Position numbers and translations under genes: made by a program. A model generated the notes under the pieces. The model was not told the origin of the DNA. It saw nothing but the letters and a program-made list of their open reading frames with translations, and did not search any database. Shown here in pieces: positions 36,234 to 43,988 of a stretch of 64,000 nucleotides of DNA; within the stretch, counting starts at the first letter, position 1, and the number at the start of each line of letters is the position of its first letter. Source of the DNA: Pseudomonas sp. PDM05. Its GTDB lineage: Bacteria > Pseudomonadota > Gammaproteobacteria > Pseudomonadales > Pseudomonadaceae. Where the stretch lies: positions 26,420 through 90,419 of the forward strand of contig NZ_JACVAC010000018.1 in NCBI RefSeq assembly GCF_014851685.1, written 5' to 3'.

Positions 36234-37562
36234 ATGCAGGTGCATAACGTCATTTGGCAGGAAGGCATGCTCTTGCGCCCCCAGCACCTGCAACACAACG
36301 ACCGTTACTACCAACAGCAGCTCAACCGGAGCCGTTTGCTCACGCCCGATGCCTGGGGCTTCTTGAGCCTTGAGCTGGACTTGCAGTACCTCAACCTGGG
36401 CAAGCTGGTCGTCAGCCAAGCCCGTGGTGTGTTGCCCGATGGCAGCCTGTTTGAACTTGACGGGGCGATGCCACCGTTGGTCTTGCAGGTCGCGGCCAAC
36501 AGCGGCCCGCAAGGTGTTTACCTGGCGTTGCCGCTGGCCACCGGCAACCAGGTCGAAACCCGCAGGCCGGAGCAGGTCGACGTGCTGGCGCGCTACGTCA
36601 GTTGCGAGGTTCAGGCGCGCGACGCCAATGCGGGCGGCGAATCCGAGTGTCGACTCGACTGCGCGCGCCCGGACCTGCGCCTGGTGGCGGGTGCACAGTC
36701 CGCCGATCCGTCGCTGGTGACACTCAAGGTGGCCGAGATCGTGGGTTGCACAAGCGAAGGGGGGGTGAGCCTGGACACCGATTTCACCCCGACCTTCATC
36801 CACCTGCCAGCCCGTGGCTACCTGGCGGCGTGTTTACAGGAGGTGATCAGCCTGTTGGCCAGCCGTGGCGATGCGCTGGCCGAGCGCATTCGTGGCAACG
36901 GCGCGGCCGCGGCGACACAGGTTGGCGATTTTTTGTTACTGCAACTGATCAATCGTACGGAGCCCGTGTTGCGCCATTACGCGAGCCAGCCTCAGGTGCG
37001 TCCGCACACGCTGTATCGCGAATTGTTGGCGTTGCTTGGCGAATTGTCGTCCTTTGCCTGTGACAGCAAGCGTTGTGAATGGGACGTGCACTATCAGCAC
37101 AGCGATCAGGGCGCGAGCTTTCGCGGCCTGATGGACGGCTTGCGCAGCGTGCTGTCGATGGTGCTGGAACAACAGGCCATCGAGTTGGAATTGCAGCAAC
37201 GCCAGTACGGGGTGCTGGTATGCCCGGTCAGCGATCTGAAGCTGCTTGGCCGCGCGACCTTCATTTTGGCGGCCACCGCCGGATGCGACAGCGAAGCGCT
37301 GCGCAATCGCCTGCCAACGCACCTCAAGGTCGGGCCCGTCGAACGCATCCGCGAGCTGGTCAACCTGCATCTGGCGGGCATCCGGCTCCAGCCGCTGCCG
37401 GTGGCGCCGCGCCAGTTGCCGTTTCATGCCGGCAAGACGTATTTCATGCTCGAACTCACTGCCCGTGACATTGCGCAGTTGGAGCATTCGGGCGGCTTTG
37501 CCTTCCATGTCAGCGGCGAATTTGCCGAGCTGCAACTGAACTTCTGGGCCATCAGGAACTGA
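36234..37562 (+). CDS. tssK: type VI secretion baseplate protein TssK
   Basis: A 442-residue protein (ImpJ/VasE, DUF876) that links the baseplate to TssL and TssM. The start MQVHNVIWQEGMLLRPQHLQ is diagnostic, with DRYYQQQL next, and ATG 36234 is therefore chosen. The C-terminal receptor-like domain ends with FHVSGEFAELQLNFWAI. The gene begins one base after the tssJ stop. Confidence 0.95.
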   Translation: MQVHNVIWQEGMLLRPQHLQHNDRYYQQQLNRSRLLTPDAWGFLSLELDLQYLNLGKLVVSQARGVLPDGSLFELDGAMPPLVLQVAANSGPQGVYLALPLATGNQVETRRPEQVDVLARYVSCEVQARDANAGGESECRLDCARPDLRLVAGAQSADPSLVTLKVAEIVGCTSEGGVSLDTDFTPTFIHLPARGYLAACLQEVISLLASRGDALAERIRGNGAAAATQVGDFLLLQLINRTEPVLRHYASQPQVRPHTLYRELLALLGELSSFACDSKRCEWDVHYQHSDQGASFRGLMDGLRSVLSMVLEQQAIELELQQRQYGVLVCPVSDLKLLGRATFILAATAGCDSEALRNRLPTHLKVGPVERIRELVNLHLAGIRLQPLPVAPRQLPFHAGKTYFMLELTARDIAQLEHSGGFAFHVSGEFAELQLNFWAIRN

Positions 37563-37567
37563 ACACC

Positions 37568-38410
37568 ATGGACAACACTTACCCGGCCGATGAGAAAACC
37601 ATCCTGCTTGACCGCGACGGTCGCGGCCCCGCGCAGGCGGCATTGACGGATTACCCCTCACCGCCACGTTTTGAGCAGTTGGAAGACCGCATGATCTACG
37701 CCGCCCGTTTGCACGGCGCGCACACCTTTGACCTGGGGCTCAACCCGCTGGTGGCGGGTGCCTGGGAGTTGCTGGTCGAGGCGGCTCAGCTCAAAGGTCG
37801 AGTCGGGCGTGAAAGCCTGGGTGCCCTTAACGAGCGGCTGTCGGCAGCGGTCAGCGGGTTTGAACGGCACGCGCAACATCACGGTGTGGAGAGCGCCCAG
37901 GTGGAGGCGGCCTGTTACGTCTTGTGCTGTGTCATCGATGAAAGCGTACTCACCGCGCAATGGGACAGTCGCGGCGAGTGGTCGAAGATGAGCCTGTTGA
38001 GCCGCTTTCACCACGAAACCTTTGGGGGCGAGAAGTTTTTCCAGATGCTGGAGCGCCTGTCCCGGGACCCGATCAAGAACGTCGCGCTGCTGGAGTTGAT
38101 GTACCTGTGCCTGTCGATTGGTTTCGAGGGCAAATACCGCGTCATGGAGCGTGGTGTGTTGCAGCTTGAGGCCGTGCGTGACGGGCTGTACCGGCAGATC
38201 CGGCACGTGCGCGGTGACCCGCTGCCCATGCACGTGCCTGAGCCGGTGCACTGGCGCAACAGACGCTTGCGCATGCTTTCCATCCCGTGGCTGGGGGTGT
38301 GGCTGGTGGCCAGTCTGTTGGCTGTGTATCTGGGGTTTGCCTGGGTTCTGGGCAATGAACGTGTGGCGGCGCTGCAACCCTTTCATTCTGCGGCACCGCC
38401 GCCCCTATAA
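37568..38410 (+). CDS. tssL: type VI secretion inner-membrane protein TssL (DotU)
   Basis: A 280-residue DotU-family protein. The cytoplasmic helical domain (residues 40-215) shows NPLVAGAWELL, YVLCCVIDE, and the HHETFGGEKFF and LELMYLCLSIGFEGKYR motifs. A single C-terminal membrane segment (about 240-262) leaves a short periplasmic tail. There is no OmpA-like peptidoglycan-binding extension, so cell-wall anchoring would have to come from another protein. It forms the membrane complex with TssM and TssJ. Confidence 0.95.
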   Translation: MDNTYPADEKTILLDRDGRGPAQAALTDYPSPPRFEQLEDRMIYAARLHGAHTFDLGLNPLVAGAWELLVEAAQLKGRVGRESLGALNERLSAAVSGFERHAQHHGVESAQVEAACYVLCCVIDESVLTAQWDSRGEWSKMSLLSRFHHETFGGEKFFQMLERLSRDPIKNVALLELMYLCLSIGFEGKYRVMERGVLQLEAVRDGLYRQIRHVRGDPLPMHVPEPVHWRNRRLRMLSIPWLGVWLVASLLAVYLGFAWVLGNERVAALQPFHSAAPPPL

Positions 38411-38425
38411 CGCTGGGAGCAATCA

Positions 38426-41400
38426 ATGAACGCATTCTTCAAGAGCGCGGACAGCGTGCTGCGTCGGGTTTGGGTTTGGAGCCTGTTGCTGGTGCTGTTG
38501 AGCGCCGCGTTGGTGTGGTGGTTCGGACCTTTACTGGCGGTGGATGACTACCGCTTCTGGCAGGGCGTGTCGGCGCGCTGGGTGACGATCAGCAGTCTGT
38601 TGCTGTTATGGGGCATCGCCATGGTCTTGGTCGGTGGGCGCCGTGGGGCCCAGACCCATCGCCCGGAAAATCCGCGCTCGGAACACCAGAATCCGGAGAA
38701 CCAGGCCCGGCATGTCCAACAGCGAGTAGACGCTGAGCGGCGCCAGGTGCGTGGGCGCTTCAAGGAGGTCGTGCAGGCGCTGAAAAGTGCAGGTTGCTAT
38801 GGCGCCAAGCGTCAGCGCTGGCGCAATGAATTGCCCTGGTACGTACTGATTGGCGAGGAGGGCAGCGGCAAAACCCAGCTGTTGATGGCGAACGGGTTGC
38901 TGGCGCCGCTGGATCGCCTGGACGCCGCACGCTCGGGCCGCACTCCATTCTGTGAAGGCTATTTTGCCGACCAGGCGGTGTTGCTCGATACGCCTGGTCG
39001 TTACCTGACCCAGCCTGATGCGGCGGTGGATGGCGCGGGGTGGTCGACCTTGCTGCACCTGCTCAGGGCCAGGTGCCGGGCCAGGCCGCTCAACGGCGTA
39101 GTGGTGACGTTATCGGTGGACAGCCTGCTCGCCGGCAACACCCATGACCTCGACGTGCTGGCGCGCCAGGTGTATTCCCGTGTGCAGGAGATCCGGCAGA
39201 CGCTGCATGTGGATGTGCCCGTAACGTTGGTGTTGACCAAGGTCGACCGACTGCCGGGATTTGTCGAGTTCTTCGATGGGCCCACAGGTGACGTCGCAAC
39301 ACCTGTGTTTGGCGAAGCCCTGGCTGGGGGCACGCAAATGCCCGAGGTCCGCCAGGCCTTCGAGCGGTTGCTGCAACGCTTGAGTGGTGAGTTGATCCAG
39401 CGTTTGCACCAGGAGCGCAATGTCGAGCGGCGCGGCCTGATGCTGGACTTTCCCCTGCAACTCGCCGGGCTTGGCGAACGCTTGTGCCACTTCATTGAAT
39501 CGGCGTTTTGTGCCCATCGCTACCAGCGCATCCAGGGCCTGCGCGGTATGTATTTGACCAGCGCGGATGCCGCCCGGGGGCGCTTTGTCCCAGGGTTGTT
39601 CCGCCGAGTGATCGTGGCCGAGGCTGACTTTGCGCAGTTGCATAGCGACGAGCGCCGGCGCATTCGTTGGCGCCAGCTCGGCGCGGCCCTCGCCGCAACG
39701 GCGATACTCGCAGGCGCCACGGTGTTATGGGCGCACAGTTATTCACTCAACCATCAGCGCCTGGAGCAGTTGGTTGCGCTGGCTCAACCTGTGCCGCCAG
39801 CCCCACTGGAGACGGACAGCAACCTGGTCGCCCTTGCCCGGTTGGACCGCCTGTTTGCGGCGACCCAGGTGTTCCCGGTAGAGGTGCGGAGGGTGGAACG
39901 TTTGGGCCTGTACCAGGGCAAGCTGAGCGCGCCGGTATTGGACGATGCCTACGTACACGCCTTGCAGCAGCAATTGCTGCCGCAAGTCATCGAGCTGTTG
40001 GGAGCGCAGGTACGCGCCAGCCTGGGCGAACGCGAACAACTGCTGGACCACCTGCGTGCGTATCTGATGCTGACGCTGCACGAGCGTCGGGATTCGGTGT
40101 GGTTGGCCGAGCGTGTGGGCGCGGCCTGGGCGGTGCGGCATGCCGGTGAGGTCGCGGTGCAGCAGCGGTTGAACCAACATTTCGCGCGGCTGTTGGCGCA
40201 GCCGTTCGTGGCGTCCCTCGATGACGCGCTGGTCGCTCAGGCCCGCCAGGCACTGCGCGGCGAGTCACTGGCTGACGTGGTGTATCGGGTGTTGCGTGAG
40301 CAGGCGCGCAGCCTGGAGCCGTTGCGCCTGGCTGAAGGACGCGGGCTGGTTGCCAGCGAGCCGCCGATCCCGGGTTTTTACACCAAGCGTTTCCTGCAGT
40401 ATTTCGAGGCGCAGGGCCCACGGTTGGTGAATGCGATTGCGCAGGACAACTGGGTGTTGGGCGAGGGCACCGACCTGAGCGCCGCCGATCTGCGCCGCCT
40501 GATGCTGGCGTTGGAGCAGCGCTATTTCAGTGAGTACGGCGATGTCTGGGGCAACGCGCTGGGCCAGGTGCGCCTGTCGGATACCGATGGCCTGCGCCAG
40601 GATGCCGAGCGGCTTGCACGCTTGACTTCGGCCCAGTCGCCCTTGGTGCAACTGCTGCAACAGGTGCGGGAAAATACGCGCCTGCTGCCGTCCAATGGCG
40701 GGCTGGACACGTTGAACCAGGTCGCCGGGCCGTTGCCGCTGCCGGCGGACTCCGCCCGGCGCACCTTGCAGCGGCGCTTCGAGCCGCTGCACCAATTGCT
40801 CGACGAACAACACAACCCCGGCACCGAGTTGACCCAGGCCTTGCGCCAGCTTGACGAACTGCACCTGCAACTGGTGGCGCTGCACCGTGAAAGTTCGCCG
40901 GGGCAGGCGGCGTTTCAACGGGTCAAGCGGCGCATGGAAGGGCAGCCGGATGGGTTGGGCAATCTGCGTGATGTCGCCACGCGCCTGCCGCTGCCGCTTT
41001 CGGCGTGGGTTGAAGGCTTGGCGGATGACAGTTGGCGGCACTTGCTGGACGAAGCCTATGTGCACGTCAACCAGCGTTATCAAAGCGAGGTGTACGGTGT
41101 GTATGCCAAGGCGATCCGCCAGCGCTACCCTTTCAATGCGCATGCCTCCAGCGACGTCGCTCTCAGTGATTTTCAGGAGTTTTTCAAGCCCCAAGGCATC
41201 CTGGCGCGCTTTCATGAGACTTATCTGCGGCCCTTCGTCAGTGCCGATGGCGGGCGCTATCGCCTGCGTGGCCTGGACGGGCGCAGCCTGCCGCTGGCGC
41301 GCAGCCTGTTGCCGCAACTGAGCAAGGCGCAACTGATTCGGCGCAGCTTCTTCAACGAGGCCCAGGGCGACTTGCAGGTGCGATTCAGCTTGGCGCCCTA

Positions 41401-41764
41401 CAGCCTGGACCAGGCTGCCAGTCGGGCGGTGTTGCGCATGGGTGATCGGCAGTTGGAATACCGTCACGGGCCTATCGTGGCGATGCACTTTGAGTGGCCT
41501 GTCGCGGCGGAAAACGGCCGCAGCAGCCTGGTCCTGGAGCGGGGCGCAGAGCGGCCGCTGGGGTTGGAAAAAAATGCCGGTGCCTGGTCGTGGTTCCGCT
41601 TGCTCGAGTTGTTCCAGAGCGAGCCCGCGAGTGGTCGCGATGGGCAGTTGCTCAAGTCCGACCTGGCGGGTTTGCGCGCCACTTTCCTGCTCACCAGCCA
41701 GCGCACACCAAGCCCATTCCCGCTGGGTGAATGGCGCACGTTCCGTTTGCCGGAGCAGCTATGA
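38426..41764 (+). CDS. tssM: type VI secretion inner-membrane protein TssM (IcmF)
   Basis: An 1112-residue IcmF-family protein. Two membrane segments lie near residues 15-35 and 52-70, a cytoplasmic NTPase domain has Walker A GEEGSGKT (143-150), and a third membrane segment lies near 413-432. A large periplasmic domain follows, ending in the beta-rich TssJ-binding part (EWPVAAENGRSSLVLE region near 1030). An intact Walker A is notable, since several TssMs lack it. Its stop overlaps the phosphatase start (ATGA). Confidence 0.95.
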   Translation: MNAFFKSADSVLRRVWVWSLLLVLLSAALVWWFGPLLAVDDYRFWQGVSARWVTISSLLLLWGIAMVLVGGRRGAQTHRPENPRSEHQNPENQARHVQQRVDAERRQVRGRFKEVVQALKSAGCYGAKRQRWRNELPWYVLIGEEGSGKTQLLMANGLLAPLDRLDAARSGRTPFCEGYFADQAVLLDTPGRYLTQPDAAVDGAGWSTLLHLLRARCRARPLNGVVVTLSVDSLLAGNTHDLDVLARQVYSRVQEIRQTLHVDVPVTLVLTKVDRLPGFVEFFDGPTGDVATPVFGEALAGGTQMPEVRQAFERLLQRLSGELIQRLHQERNVERRGLMLDFPLQLAGLGERLCHFIESAFCAHRYQRIQGLRGMYLTSADAARGRFVPGLFRRVIVAEADFAQLHSDERRRIRWRQLGAALAATAILAGATVLWAHSYSLNHQRLEQLVALAQPVPPAPLETDSNLVALARLDRLFAATQVFPVEVRRVERLGLYQGKLSAPVLDDAYVHALQQQLLPQVIELLGAQVRASLGEREQLLDHLRAYLMLTLHERRDSVWLAERVGAAWAVRHAGEVAVQQRLNQHFARLLAQPFVASLDDALVAQARQALRGESLADVVYRVLREQARSLEPLRLAEGRGLVASEPPIPGFYTKRFLQYFEAQGPRLVNAIAQDNWVLGEGTDLSAADLRRLMLALEQRYFSEYGDVWGNALGQVRLSDTDGLRQDAERLARLTSAQSPLVQLLQQVRENTRLLPSNGGLDTLNQVAGPLPLPADSARRTLQRRFEPLHQLLDEQHNPGTELTQALRQLDELHLQLVALHRESSPGQAAFQRVKRRMEGQPDGLGNLRDVATRLPLPLSAWVEGLADDSWRHLLDEAYVHVNQRYQSEVYGVYAKAIRQRYPFNAHASSDVALSDFQEFFKPQGILARFHETYLRPFVSADGGRYRLRGLDGRSLPLARSLLPQLSKAQLIRRSFFNEAQGDLQVRFSLAPYSLDQAASRAVLRMGDRQLEYRHGPIVAMHFEWPVAAENGRSSLVLERGAERPLGLEKNAGAWSWFRLLELFQSEPASGRDGQLLKSDLAGLRATFLLTSQRTPSPFPLGEWRTFRLPEQL

Positions 41765-42468
41765 CGCACGCGGCTTGGCACAGCGCCGGGCGTACGCAGC
41801 GTGTCAAGCAGCGAATGCGCAACGAGGATGCGTTTCTCGATTGCCCGCAGCAAGGCTACTGGGCGGTGGCCGATGGCATGGGTGGGCATCAGGCCGGCGA
41901 TGTTGCCAGCCAGGCAGTCATCGACAGTCTGGCCAGGTTGAACGAGTGCGGCACGTTTGAGCAACGGATCGAGTCGATGCGCCGCTGCCTGCAACGGCTC
42001 GACCGGCAGTTGGGCGTGCAGCGCGCACACGGCCGGATGGGCAGCACGGTCGTCGCGTTGCTGCTGGAGGGCCGTCGCGCCGCCTGCGTGTGGGCGGGCG
42101 ACAGCCGTTGTTACTTGTGGCGCGGGCAGTGTTTGTACCAGTTGTCGCGGGATCACTCCTGGCAGGAGCGCTTGATGGTCGAGCAGCAGCTCAACCGCCA
42201 ACAGGCCCAGGCGCATCCGGATGCGAGAGCCTTGACCCGTGCGGTGGGCGGGCGCGAGCCGTTGGCGCTGGAGGTCCTCGAACTTTGCACGCGTCCCGGT
42301 GATGTATTCCTACTCTGCAGCGATGGCCTGTACCAGGCGCTCAGTCACTGCGAACTGGGCAGTGCCATGGGCCACGGTTCGCCGCAACAGATGGTGGACC
42401 GTTTGTTCAGCCAAGTGTTGCGCGGGCCCGCCCGGGATGACCTGACGGCCGTTGTGGTGCAGGCATGA
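41761..42468 (+). CDS. PP2C-type serine/threonine phosphatase (Stp/PppA)
   Basis: A 235-residue metal-dependent PP2C phosphatase. Metal-binding motifs are RMRNEDAF near residue 19-26, VADGMGGHQAGDVAS near 37-51, and the final DDLTAVVV. It removes phosphate from threonines set by the neighbouring kinase, giving post-translational control of the T6SS through the FHA protein. It overlaps tssM by four bases and the kinase gene by four bases. Confidence 0.92.
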   Translation: MTHAAWHSAGRTQRVKQRMRNEDAFLDCPQQGYWAVADGMGGHQAGDVASQAVIDSLARLNECGTFEQRIESMRRCLQRLDRQLGVQRAHGRMGSTVVALLLEGRRAACVWAGDSRCYLWRGQCLYQLSRDHSWQERLMVEQQLNRQQAQAHPDARALTRAVGGREPLALEVLELCTRPGDVFLLCSDGLYQALSHCELGSAMGHGSPQQMVDRLFSQVLRGPARDDLTAVVVQA

Positions 42469-43271
42469 ACGAGACACGCCTGCTCGCCGGGCGGTATCAG
42501 TTGGAGCGGGAGCTGGGCCGCGGTGGCATGGGCGTCGTGTATCGCGCCCGCGATCTGTTGCACGAGCAATTTGGCGAGCCGTGTTCCCGTGTGGCGTTGA
42601 AGTTGCTGGGCGACTGTTTGACCCAGTCCAGCGATGCGCATGTGCTGTTGTACAGCGAGTTTGCGCTGACCCGCAGCCTGCGCCATGAGCGGATCGTCCG
42701 CGCGTTTTCGTTCGAGGTCGATACCGCCAGCCAGGTCGCGCTTTTTACTCTGGAGTTGCTGCACGGGATGACGTTGGACCGCCTGCTGTTGGAGCGTCCC
42801 GGCGGACTGCCCTGGCGGGAGTTGCAGCCAGTGGCGGTGCAATTGCTCGATGCGTTGGTTTACGCCCACGGGCAGGGCGTGCTGCACGGTGATTTGAAGC
42901 CGGGCAATGTGATGCTCGGCGAGGAGGGGGTTCGCTTGTTCGATTTCGGTCTGGGCCATGGCCAGAAACAGGGCTTGCCGAGTCTGAGCCGCAACCGTTT
43001 CAACGCGTGGACCCCGGCGTACGCCGCACCGGAGTTACGCGACGGCGCTGTGCCGACTGCCGCTGCCGACCTGTATGGCGTGGCGTGCCTGTTGTACGAA
43101 CTGGCGCAGGGCAGTCGCGCTACCGATATTCAAAACCGCCCCCGGCAATGGCCGAGGCAATGCTGGCCGGCGCTGAAGACCGCACTGACCGCCGACCCCG
43201 AGCGTCGCGCCATCACGGTCGCCGAATTGCGCAACGTGATCCGCCGCACGCCACATCATGGATGGTTGTAA
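42465..43271 (+). CDS. serine/threonine protein kinase of T6SS cluster (Stk)
   Basis: A 268-residue Hanks-type kinase. The glycine loop is GRGGMGVVYRARD, the catalytic lysine lies in VALKLLG, the catalytic loop is HGDLKPGNVML, and the DFG motif is LFDFGLG. It has only the kinase domain: no transmembrane segment or periplasmic sensor like PpkA of the H1 system, similar to the short Stk1 of the H2 system. It probably phosphorylates the FHA protein. It is the last gene of the operon. Confidence 0.92.
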   Translation: MNETRLLAGRYQLERELGRGGMGVVYRARDLLHEQFGEPCSRVALKLLGDCLTQSSDAHVLLYSEFALTRSLRHERIVRAFSFEVDTASQVALFTLELLHGMTLDRLLLERPGGLPWRELQPVAVQLLDALVYAHGQGVLHGDLKPGNVMLGEEGVRLFDFGLGHGQKQGLPSLSRNRFNAWTPAYAAPELRDGAVPTAAADLYGVACLLYELAQGSRATDIQNRPRQWPRQCWPALKTALTADPERRAITVAELRNVIRRTPHHGWL

Positions 43272-43272
43272 C

Positions 43273-43297
43273 CCGCGGTCTTGTTGAAACACCGCGG
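43273..43297 (+). terminator. hairpin after the T6SS operon
   Basis: CCGCGGT-N11-ACCGCGG begins two bases after the kinase stop. The stem is strong but there is no T tract, so it is either a Rho-independent-like terminator lacking the tail or an mRNA-end stabiliser. Confidence 0.4.
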
Positions 43298-43308
43298 CGG
43301 CCCGTTTG

Positions 43309-43350
43309 GGGCGGCTTCGCCCCCCAGCTCGGGCAAGCTCGCTCACTACA
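43309..43350. repeat. REP-like repeat, second type
   Basis: GGGGCGGCTTCGCCCCCAGC then GGGCAAGCTCGCTCACTA, the reverse of the element at 21244-21290. Its end overlaps the stop codon of the small minus-strand gene. Confidence 0.6.
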
Positions 43351-43594
43351 GGTCGAGTTGTCGGCGGCGGGAGTGTTTGCGCAGGCGCCGGTCATTCCAG
43401 TGCCTTATGGGTTTGAGCGTAAACAGCAGCAGGTACGCGACCAGGACGGTGGCCAAGTCCATCGAATCGTCGCTGAGTTGACCGGTAAATTGTTCCACCA
43501 CGTCCTTGATCATCAACATCAATGAAACCCCACACAGCCACAGCAATACGTAGAGCAGTATCGGGCGCACGGTTCCTGATGGTTTTTCTGACAT
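43346..43594 (-). CDS. small two-helix membrane protein of unknown function
   Basis: An 82-residue protein with two hydrophobic segments, about residues 10-30 (ILLYVLLWLCGVSLMLMI) and 46-62 (LATVLVAYLLLFTL), joined by an acidic loop and closed by a very basic tail (RHWNDRRLRKHSRRRQ). ATG 43594 has a GAGGG ribosome site. The basic tail predicts cytoplasmic N- and C-termini. I do not recognise the family. It is convergent with the T6SS operon and probably independent of it. Confidence 0.6.
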   Translation of the reverse strand: MSEKPSGTVRPILLYVLLWLCGVSLMLMIKDVVEQFTGQLSDDSMDLATVLVAYLLLFTLKPIRHWNDRRLRKHSRRRQLDL

Positions 43595-43988
43595 GTTGAC
43601 CCTCTTTTCCCTGAAGCCGATTTCCTCGCAGATATTACCGATCGACCCGGGCTCAGGGACGCTCCCCAGTCAAAAATCCAATTAATGGTAGTGCTCAGGC
43701 TCATTACGGTGAGACCAAAGAAGCGCGGTAATACCTGCCCTTGGATTGACTATAGCGGGCTTGAGCAGATTCGCCTGAAGGGCCATGGCAGGAGAGCAGG
43801 CGACAGGGGGTGAGGATGAATTGGTCGAATGAGTGGGTCGAGTGCAATAAGGCAATTCAAACGACAACTCAATAATTGGCGTTGCCGTGCTAAAAACCTT
43901 TCGCTCCTGGCCTAAGGACGTGTAGCGTTAGGCGGTATTTTCGACCCTGTTTTCCAGGGGCGTGGAGCGATGGACAGAGGGATGGGTC
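43595..43988. other. intergenic region before the EIIC-EAL gene (394 bp)
   Basis: No convincing gene. It must hold the promoters of the small minus-strand gene and of the EIIC-EAL gene. A small hairpin CCCTG-TTTTC-CAGGG lies at 43945-43959, about 30 bases before the EIIC-EAL start. I see no clear promoter boxes. Confidence 0.5.
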
